From: Amphibalanus amphitrite
Taxonomy: Eukaryota > Arthropoda > Thecostraca > Balanomorpha > Balanidae
DNA length: 64,000 bases
NCBI RefSeq assembly: GCF_019059575.1
Contig: NW_024881864.1
Span: 196,001-260,000, forward strand
Reading direction: 5' to 3'
In this document: positions 34,713 to 42,490 of the stretch, one piece after another
Layout of the letters: each line of letters opens with the position of its first letter
How positions within the stretch are numbered: the stretch's first letter is position 1
Translations under genes and position numbers: made by a program
The notes under the pieces: generated by a model
Databases searched by the model: none
What the model saw: only the letters and a program-made list of their open reading frames with translations
Told to the model about the DNA's origin: nothing

Positions 34713-34749
34713 ACTGGGTCGGCAATTGCCGACCCAGTTAACATGTTAA
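34713..34749. repeat. Perfect 26-bp palindrome with adjoining 12-bp palindrome
   Basis: ACTGGGTCGGCAA is followed directly by its exact complement (34713-34738). TTAACATGTTAA, another perfect palindrome, follows at 34738-34749. Two more ACTGGGTCGGCA copies precede it. It sits just inside the right end of the hAT-like element. Confidence 0.9.
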
Positions 34750-34768
34750 AATACGCCCTGATTTCAAA

Positions 34769-36030
34769 CCATAAATAATGTTCGACAGCCAAATAAAAGA
34801 AACAATATTAATACGGGCTTACAGTTTAAGGCTCGACATTGTGTTGTCTACGATTAGACAGCTGATAACTCATTCCCGTACGTCGTATGGTCGTAACACT
34901 ATAATGACCTTTGCTTATTGTCACAAGTGCGCCGCATTCGCGATTGTTGCCCGACGCCTGTTTGCAGGTGAGCCCACTACAGTTGTTATACATATCTAAA
35001 AACCGATAAACTTTTAGGCGAAAAAGGCACTATTCCAGGCCCATGTTTGATTTTTTTTGCGATATTAGGTAAAAACAGAAGCTTCTTATCCTAGGAAAAA
35101 TAAAATGGGAAATCTTTCAAAGGTGGCACACTACCTTTAACTAAGCGTCAAGTTTCGAGGAAAACGCAACTTTATGCGGGAGTCGATCCCCGATCAGTGC
35201 AGGGGTCGCCCCCCTCGCCCTGACCTCTCCGTTGGCCATGTCCCTTAGAATAAGTTAGTTGCGTTTCTTTTAAAGCTATTGTGATTATGAATTATCTAAA
35301 GCGCAACAAAAAGCACCGAATCGAATGTAATGCTAGATTCATTGTTTACATAGAAGGCAAAATTTTGCCTCAAATGTCGATTAGGCTAAGCCAGTGCACA
35401 GTCCATGTTTAAAGGGGTCTATGGATGTGCTTATTGAAATGTCATGTAGGCATAACGCTGTGCTCAAGAAAAACTGTCCGATTTCTTGTCGCGTTTGATG
35501 TCCAAGCCGCACAAGTCCCGTGGTCGGCGCCGATGTGTTTGTATTGTTCGCGTCGCGCTGACCTTAGTTGCTGCCCGGCCGGGGCCGACTATCGGTGGCT
35601 GGCAACAGCTGTAGATGCGGTCACGTGACGCCCTGGGGCGTCCTGGTGGTCAGTGCAGCGTGGTCGGCTGGCCGGCTCGCCACACTTGCGTTCGGAGCGG
35701 CCTGGGCCGGTGGGCGAGCCGTGCGAACGTGCGCCAAATCTTGGGCCGAGCGGCCTGTCGCTGTTGGGCAGAATCTCCTTGGGCAGTTCGTTTCTTTTCT
35801 TCTCTTTGCATTGGCAGGGAATACCTACGTCCTTGATCACGTGGTGATGTCTTGCACCACTTTCAGGTAATGTGGGAATTAATGCGCGCTAATTCTGAAA
35901 AAGGGTCGCGTCAGCCCGCGCGCCCAATCCTGACACGATCGGGACGCGCCTCGGTGGCCCCCACGCGTTTGGATCTGTAGAGGGCCAGTGTCGTTTGCGT
36001 AGGATGTGTCTCAGTAAAAAGGGGGAGAAT
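34769..36030. other. No gene seen; dispersed repeat fragments
   Basis: Bases 35359-35423 are the inverted partner of 20996-21064. A GC-rich patch at 35480-35860 has overlapping frames on both strands, none with a known domain. ATTCTGAAAAAGGG at 35896 is inverted near 14827. The last 130 bases may be internal sequence of the LTR candidate that follows. Confidence 0.4.
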
Positions 36031-36244
36031 TGTCGGAATATTGCAGCAGTTTAGTGTAGTGACACTTCTGGCGCTAGTGTTCTGATTGTGGTGGCCACGA
36101 GCCACTGAACTCTATAATGCCACGAGCACGACGCTGTCATGCTTCATCCATGACGCTGTGCATGCTGTGTGTCCGTCAATAGTGTCTGTTGATATTGGTT
36201 GATACGGTTAGGGTTGATACAATAAAGAGTCGCGGGCTGAGACA
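36031..36244 (+). mobile_element. Candidate 3' LTR of a retrotransposon
   Basis: AAAAAGGGGGAGAAT, a polypurine-like tract, directly precedes TGTCGGAATATTGC. About 210 bases later, AATAAA (36221-36226) and GGGCTGAGACA give a TGTC...GACA-bounded unit with a polyadenylation signal. No second copy or target duplication is visible in the window, so this is a tentative 3' end or solo LTR. Confidence 0.45.
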
Positions 36245-36836
36245 CTAAATATTGTAAGTAAGATGGGAAAGAAATTGATCATTAACATGGCACAAATGTA
36301 TTATTTTAGCAATTGAAAAGACCGAAATACAGAATGAGCTTTCGCCGCTAAGGCATCATCAGATTCTATGTATTTTTTTTGGAACACTGAATCAACATCA
36401 ATCATGTAAATCACAATACACGTGCACAATGGCCGACAAGGCTATTGTGTAGTTGGGTAAGACCATGGATTACCTACTACCCATGGTACTACTTCATCCA
36501 TGGTAAGACTAAATATTGTAGTTGGGTTGTAGGTTGTAGTTGGGTTGTAGGATGCTGGTTGAGGTTGGTAGGTCTGTTGTTATGCTCCACTCTTCAGCTG
36601 TGGGTTGGTAGGTTGTGGGTCATTAGGTAAGTGTTAGGTCAGGTTAGATCAATATTACTTAGGTACCTAGAAGTTGTTACCCAGAAGTTCTGGTAAATGT
36701 CAAGTTTAAGTCCTAAGAAGAGTTCATTGATAAATTTTTCATATTTTTACATTATTCGACATCCTGAATCCAAAAATGATACTCATATGTCTCGCAAATA
36801 AAAGAAAAAAACATAATCAAACCTGACCTAACCTTA
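36245..36836. other. No gene seen; TTGGG/AGGTTGT-rich simple sequence
   Basis: Bases 36440-36640 are rich in GTTGGGTTGTAGG repeats and ACCCATGG pieces. The complementary wording (ACCTACAACC) occurs after the next element at 39569-39690 and near 40230. Confidence 0.45.
36340..36367 (-). ncRNA. Hammerhead-ribozyme-like motif
   Basis: On the minus strand CTGATGA, then T, a GCC/GGC stem closing a UUAGC loop, then GAAA: the invariant hammerhead core in the right order. Helix I can form between AGAAT before CTGATGA and ATTCT (plus-strand 36331-36335), four bases after GAAA. The bases GCTC in between leave only a one-pair helix III and a C at the expected cleavage position. Such minimal hammerheads are known from Penelope-like elements. 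Activity is unproven. Confidence 0.5.
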
Positions 36837-36954
36837 CCTACATACAGGGGCGTCGCCGACGGGGGGGTCGGGGGGGTCGCGACCCCCCCACTCGTCAGAA
36901 CCGGGGGGGTCGAACCCCCCACTTTTGGCGATGCTGAATATGCTTTTTTTAGCT

Positions 36955-37205
36955 ATCATGTCAGGGAAGTTGGCGTCAGCAACATCAACAAATACAACGT
37001 CAGATTCAGAATCGCTTCAAGAGCTCCCTAGTCCCTATTGCTTATAGGTCAATAAGCTGTGGGCTAGAACATCAGCATGACAATATGATTTTAGTCCCTT
37101 TTTATCCCTCAAATGAGCGAGCGCGTCAAAACTGGCCTAAGCGTTCGTCTGATTGTCAAAATGATGGTTGCAGTCGATTCGTCGGATGACGTATCAGTAA
37201 CTACG
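36955..37205. repeat. Relic of the satellite-bearing element with a single monomer
   Basis: ATGTCAGGGAAGTTGGCGTC, then TCAGATTCAGAATCGCTTC, follows the left arm of the 14949 element at roughly 80-85 percent by eye. It then continues into one diverged satellite unit (GAGCGCGTCAAAACTGGCC, GCGTTCGTCTGATTGTC, CAGTCGATTCGTCGG). There is only one unit. Confidence 0.75.
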
Positions 37206-37926
37206 AGGTACCTGGCTAGCCTCAGCCCTGCTACCCTCGGACCTGCCTGCATAGGGGAAATGGGGTCAGATGGTGGATCCCTCTGGGGCTTTCCTAATAA
37301 GACGCGCAAAAAGGAGTATATTGCAACGAAACTTCCAGTTACCTCGAGTTAATGAATTTTACACCTATTCTAAAAAAATGGCCCTGATTCGAATATGGAT
37401 GACCTTGGTTAACTTTTTTGAGTTTTATTTGCTTCCACTTACAAGTGTGGTTTTTGGGGCTGATTTCGAGTTTAGCGCCCGTTTGAACCGTTTGAAGTAG
37501 TTTTGATAAATGATGGTTATGTAACATGTTACGAAGCTATCGTTGGTGGTTGTCAGTCACCCACTCTAGATGGCCGGGAGGAAGCCTGCTGGTCGACCTG
37601 ACCTGACCCGACCCGATCTACCCAAAATGCATGGAGTCATCATCTTTGTTCAAGACTAACATCGAACTCGTACTCGGGACCCCGATAACAGCTACGGCTC
37701 ACTAAGTTCTAGCAGGCGGACAGATTTTTCCTACTTTTGGGCGTTGACCTAAGATGACCAGGCCAAGACCTTGAAATTGGGCATCATCGGCTTTCTCTCA
37801 TCACGGGCAGCATTTTCGCTCTTCCGCGAAACTCTACCTCGATCAGGGGCCGAAAGCACGCCTTATGCGTTACGTTGGTAAACGTTTTACCTTAGCGACC
37901 CGCAAAATACGAATAAGAGTAACTAA

Positions 37927-38388
37927 TACGAATACTGTATCACAATTTACGGCAACGGTTCGAAGAAGAACCTTGGTGCCATTCAGAAGATTATAAATTA
38001 CGGGGCCAAAACAATTTTCGGACGCAAAAAGTACGATCATGTATCGGATCTGCTCGAGAAGCTGCGTTGGCTCAGTGCGGAGAATCTGGTGTCATATCAC
38101 ACACTGTGTATGATCCACAAACTGCTGCGCTTCCGGGAGCCCGATGAATTGTCGGCCGGCCTGTCTACAGTGGCCGAGACCCGGGGTGTGTCGGGAGCCC
38201 TAGACAGGGTCACCAGGCAGGACCGCGCACCGTATGTGCCCCGGTCCAAGACCGAGACGGGGAAGAGGCGCTTCAGGTGCCGTGGTCCAGCCCTGTACAA
38301 CACCCTACCACCCGAACTGCTGGAGCTCCCTGTGCCCATTTTTACACGCCGACTCAAGCAGCACTTGTCCGCTCGACCACCAGACTGA
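37927..38388 (+). pseudogene. CR1-like LINE reverse transcriptase, C-terminal fragment
   Basis: Open reading to a TGA at 38386. It has the wording found at the C-terminal end of CR1/L2/Jockey-type ORF2 proteins: KNLGAIQKIINYGAKTIFGR, KYDHVSDLLEKLRWLS, the YHTLCMIHKLL segment, RFRCRGPALYNTLPPEL and FTRRLKQHLSAR. The upstream polymerase and endonuclease regions are absent, so this is a 5'-truncated insertion. The retained part has no stop. Clade assignment is from memory of the family pattern. Confidence 0.75.
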
Positions 38389-38580
38389 TTATACTAACTA
38401 CTTTTTAGCCACGGGGTGTATGTGTTATGTTGTATGCTCGTATGTGAATGTGTGCGTGTGAACTGTGCATGAACTCCATGTTGAGCCTAATGATGACCAG
38501 CCCCATTTTTTACTATATGACGAGAGGTATTAAAAGCCACTCCAAGTGGAGCACCTCAATAAATGTCTGAGTCTGAAAGA
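38389..38580 (+). mobile_element. LINE 3' untranslated region
   Basis: After the stop comes a TGTGTGCGTGTG-type tract, then CTCAATAAATGTCTGAGTCTG with AATAAA at about 38559. That is an expected 3' terminus for a polyadenylated or CR1-type element. Confidence 0.5.
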
Positions 38581-39568
38581 GCTACAGCAACACAGAAAGC
38601 GTATTCGATAGCTTTTTAAAGCTCTTTCGCCAACTTCGCTTCAGATATGACTTCGGGTCTATGGCTTGTGTACCATAGAGTCCAAACAGCTAAACGGACG
38701 GATTTTGCCGAAACATTTGTTCTGTAACAACCTATGATTCAGTGAATGTGTATGATATTCATGTTATCACCATCGTTTTTGCTTCGTCGAAACACGTCGC
38801 ATGGCTTACAATTTGAACTTAAAAACTTGAATAGAAAACTTGACATCAGGTAAAGGTCATGACCTGACCGGAAAAGAACCTGCTGCATATGGATCGATCT
38901 GTGTTACTGAGCTGAACACACTCCAGGTGCTGTCATCGCTCTACAACGTCTCCATCAAAAGTTGTTGTCGAAAATGTGTTAGAGACCTTTGATGACCTAA
39001 TGACTGACCAGTGACCATTTCAGTCACCACTGGTCATTAGCTGCACCTTATCTCTAAAATGAACAAGGTGCCATGGCTACAAAAGTATCTAGTGTTTTTA
39101 GCATATTCTTTCAAAGCAGAGGGCATCGTGCTTTTTCCCATATCTTATCATGATTGGTGAGGTCACACACCTATTTGACCTGACTTCGCTTCTCAGATGT
39201 AAAATCCCAGATTCATGAACTGTTGGCACTTATAATCCCATTCATTACACCAAATTTCAGACTGATAAGAGTCAGGAGATAATCTATAGGAATGACAAGA
39301 TTGCAGTTTTAAGAGGCATTAAAACTGAACTTGACATGACATTGTGACCTTACCTCAGGTGACCTCTGCTAGATTTTTATGCACGATGCAAAATTGATGT
39401 ACAATAAGATATACCGCTGCTTTCGCGGCACTGCGCGCCGAGGTTTTTCTCCGGGCACACGAAAAAAACCGGGAGTGTGGCTAAAAACACCCCTACCCAT
39501 CAAGACGAAGACCGGAAACCCGACCCCCCCCCCACTCAAAAATCCGTGGCGACGCCCCTGCCTACATA

Positions 39569-39690
39569 CCTATAACCTACCAACCTACAACCTACAAACC
39601 TACCCTAACCTAACCTAACCTACAAACCTACCTACCTACAACCTAAAACCTACAAACCTACAACCTAACCTAACCTAAAACCTAAAATTT
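39569..39690. repeat. ACCTAC/CCTAA simple repeat
   Basis: Alternating AACCTAC and CCTAA words (CCTAACCTAACCTAACC at about 39603). CCTAA is the arthropod telomere unit, but the tract is short and mixed. Confidence 0.75.
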
Positions 39691-39896
39691 TTGCTGTTTC
39701 ATATTCGTATCAACAGCGCCACAATTGTAGTTAGGACCTAAACTTGACATATACCGAAGTTCTTACCTAGAGGTTAGAAGGAGAGGATAAGGGAACAGGA
39801 AAGCTTGTGATGCTGCCTCTCATCGGTAGTCGTAAAGCAGGCGCCACACTTGTTTTTTTTTTTTTTGCAATCAAGGAGAGGCGCGCCCATACCAAT

Positions 39897-40186
39897 ACCC
39901 AGGGATGTAGAATGACAATAATGACTCAAGTTTATTTTTAAAGACAAAGCTTTTTTGATAATACATCATACAGTATCTTGATCACTGTCAATGAGATGAA
40001 GAATATTTGTCTATAAATATTTTTTTGTCTATATATGAAGAATATCTGTCAAATATTCTTCAGCCCATTGCAATTGACAGTGATCAAGATACTGTATGTA
40101 TCAAAAGCTTTGTCTTTTTACAATAAACTTGAGTTATTATTGTCATTCTACATCTGTCATGGATCCGTCACAACACCCAGGGATGT
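39897..40186. mobile_element. Hairpin (foldback) element
   Basis: Arms of about 110 bases: GATGTAGAATGACAATAATG at 39904 is mirrored by TATTGTCATTCTACATC ending near 40153. Matching TTTATTTTTAAAGACAAAGC and CAGTATCTTGATCACTGTCA blocks lie within. ACCCAGGGATGT occurs at 39897-39908 and 40175-40186, a possible 12-bp duplication around the insertion. Confidence 0.7.
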
Positions 40187-40705
40187 TTTCTAATCAAACC
40201 GAACCTAACCAAGCCTGAACTAACCTTACCTATAAGTTACAACCTACAACCTACCACTTGAAGTATGATGCTTTACTACTACCATTTTTATCAAAATTTT
40301 ACTTTAATTTTTATTTGAATACTGTTTTTATGATTTTTTACTTTTACTGGTTCAGATAATTTGATGAAGAAGCTGGGGAGTCTACAAGGCAGAATTCCAT
40401 TTTTTAAAATCAATAAATGGATTTTTATGATCAAATATGGGGATAAATGCTGCCCTTGCTTTGCTTTATCAAGTAATTAACAGAGTAACAAACCAATACT
40501 TGTGGCATCCGGTCCACCCTTTTGAGAGAAAAGCTTCCATTTCCCATTTCAACTTAGAATGAATGCTTTGTGTGAATACTTGAGGAAATTCTGTGAAATC
40601 ACTCAGAAATGACTAAAAATGTTTTTTTTTGTAGGTTCTGAGCACTACAATCAGCTGGCTATTATATAACTTGATCAGTGGCCAGTGCTATGAAAAAACA
40701 TTGTT
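40187..40705. other. No gene seen
   Basis: AT-rich sequence with no coding region or repeat structure that I could support. Confidence 0.4.
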
Positions 40706-41886
40706 TTAACCCGCGCGGGGCTGGGGGGTAAATTTTACACACCCTCGCGAATTTCTGCAATAACTCAAAAACGGCGGGGCGCAGCGCCGCCAAACTTTCA
40801 GTACCCTTTCTTACATCAATATTCAATTTGACACGTTCCCTGAAAATTTGAGCGAAATCCGTCGGGAATTTTTTGAGAAATTGACGTTTTAGTGACGTCA
40901 TGTTCGCCATTTTCGCCTTAAAAACGGCAAAATTTCAAACGTCGCTAACATCTTTATTTTTAAAGGAATCAAGACGTAACAAAAAAGGTTATACGTAGCT
41001 CTACTTTGTATATCAAATGGCTATCTCGGTTTTTGAAAATTTTGGATTTTGGCCAAAAGTTTAAAAAAACTGACTTTTTCGGGAAAATAATTATAAATCC
41101 AAAATTTTGAGTGTATCGAAAAACCGGAATATATGTCATAGATGTCGTCTATGTGCACCTACATACCAATTTTTAGAAGAATCTGTTCAAAAATGTGGGA
41201 GTTATTAAAAATTTCATGACGTCACGACACACAAAATTTTTGAAAAATGAATTTTTTAAGTTCTAGACCTCGTACGGAAACAAAAATAGCACCATTCGAT
41301 TCGCCGTGAAAAACTGCATCAGATAGACACCTTTTTAGGCCTTAACAACCAACTTCAAAATTTGACCTCACTTGACCTGACCTTGACCTGACCTCGACCT
41401 GAAATTCATCCAGATGTGGTCCATATCACCTATTGAGTGTGGCTATTGAATTCTATGAATAAAATGACCCATAAAACATGTGTCGCACATGCCCTTTTCT
41501 ATATTTTGTTTTTGGTGGCCTGACCTGACCTGACGTGACCTTGACCTTGACCTCTGAATGATATTGTATGCAGCGAATATTGTCTTGGTAGCCTAAGAAC
41601 ACGTTTTGGGCAATCAGTCTCAGTCCATTCTTCGGCAACTACGGTGCAAGGCAGATACTGTAGAAACTTGCAATTTGTACCCTTGACCTGACCTTGACCT
41701 TGACCTCAAGGCTCAAACTTTAAATTAAGTACATGTTTTTAGTTGTTCGTGATGAGATCTTTCGATTGGCGTTTGAATTTTCCAAATTGGACCATTAGTT
41801 CGGGAGATAACAGGGGGGGGGGGATAAAATTTACCCACCCCCAGCCCTGCGCGTTCGGCTGGAGACCCCAGCCCCGCGCGGGTTAA
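40706..41886. mobile_element. TTAA-flanked element, GCGCGGGGCTGGGG subfamily, inverted full-length copy
   Basis: TTAA 40706-40709 with CCCGCGCGGGGCTGGGG, and a right end CCCCGCGCGGG with TTAA 41883-41886. Its sequence follows the reverse complement of the 22297-23490 copy throughout, so orientation is opposite and length nearly equal (about 1.18 kb). The AGGTCA array lies at the right end here. No coding. Confidence 0.85.
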
Positions 41887-41888
41887 AC

Positions 41889-42029
41889 CAGGGCTGCGGA
41901 GTCGATGGATTTTCGGCGACTCCGACTCCGACTCCGCCTTTCAAAAACCAGCTCCGACTCCGACTCCGACTCCGGGCAGAATTGTCGACTCTGACCGACT
42001 CCAACTCCGACTCCGACTCCGCAGACCTG
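41889..42029. mobile_element. hAT-like MITE with GACTCC hexamer repeats
   Basis: CAGGGCTGCGGAGTCGATGG to GACTCCGCAGACCTG, with (CTCCGA)n inside. The flanks GGTTAAAC and TTTTAAAC agree at 6 of 8 positions, as expected of an older 8-bp duplication. Same family as 61099-61399. Confidence 0.7.
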
Positions 42030-42383
42030 TTTTAAACATCAAAGGTCATTGCAATAAAAACAAAAGAGTGAATTTTGAATGATAATTTTGTCTTAGATGG
42101 CAACATCATTAAGAAAAAAGTAAAAATAGTGTCATTTTAAAATCAATGTTACTCACTTTTTCTGGCACATCTGTTTCAATCAGCAATTGTTGCCAAAGTA
42201 AGATTGACCTTGAATTGTAACTTAGTGATTTAGAAGTGCCAGTTAATCGTGCACTGAGTAGCTATGGCAGGCATTGCAACTTTTTAGGCCACTTGATGTG
42301 ACCTTCTGACCTGACCTTGAAGACCTTGGTCTGAAAGTGCTGCTGTCTGAGATATTCCTGTACAATAACATCCTCTTTTCCAG
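42030..42383 (+). other. Upstream flank or 5' intron of the MAT2B-like gene
   Basis: The first coding exon is preceded by a good acceptor (CCTCTTTTCCAG, ending 42383). A 5' non-coding exon and the promoter must therefore lie further upstream, but I could not locate them. An AGGTCA-type cluster occurs at 42298-42330. Confidence 0.4.
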
Positions 42384-42490
42384 AGCATGGCTAAGGTGGT
42401 GGTCACTGGAGCATCAGGCCTCCTTGGAAGAGCTCTGTATCAGACATTCAAAGAAGAAGGATTTACTGTCACCGGCTTCGCAAAATCAAG
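42384..42490 (+). CDS. MAT2B: MAT2B exon with start codon
   Basis: Acceptor CTTTTCCAG ends at 42383, the ATG is at 42387 and the donor is AAATCAAG|GTGAGA. It encodes the Rossmann nucleotide-binding loop (residues 1-34 plus two bases). The bases before the ATG are 5' UTR. Confidence 0.9.

Larger units (their letters stand above)
27094..34760. mobile_element. 7.7-kb hAT-like element packed with minisatellites
   Basis: The left end CAGGGCGTATTATAAGG and right end TTAAAATACGCCCTG are inverted repeats. They are flanked by a perfect 8-bp duplication, ATTTCAAA, at 27086-27093 and 34761-34768. CAGGG ends and 8-bp duplications define hAT-type transposition. No transposase is recognisable. GGGGCGGCA-type repeats lie just inside both ends. 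The interior also hosts two MITEs, TTAA-family copies and several degenerate minisatellites. Confidence 0.82.
26602..35136. mobile_element. TTAA MITE split by the large hAT-like element
   Basis: TTAA (26598-26601) is followed by AGGTAGTGTGCCAGCTTT. The right end AAAGGTGGCACACTACCT precedes TTAA (35137-35140). Subtracting the 27094-34760 insertion leaves about 0.87 kb with no coding. The inverted repeat is about 14-18 bp with one or two mismatches, so the pairing across 8.5 kb is likely but not certain. Confidence 0.55.
36845..39560. mobile_element. hAT-like element with CAGGGGCGTCGCC ends
   Basis: CAGGGGCGTCGCC at the left and GGCGACGCCCCTG at the right are perfect 13-bp inverted repeats. 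They are flanked by the 8-bp duplication CCTACATA (36837-36844 and 39561-39568). Next to each end are C/G runs. The 2.7-kb interior contains a relic of the 144-bp satellite element and a LINE 3' fragment, and no hAT transposase. Confidence 0.85.

Noticed and set aside
39569-39690. Telomere or telomere-seeding site from CCTAA repeats
   Set aside because: Only a few consecutive units mixed with ACCTAC, surrounded by ordinary interspersed repeats.
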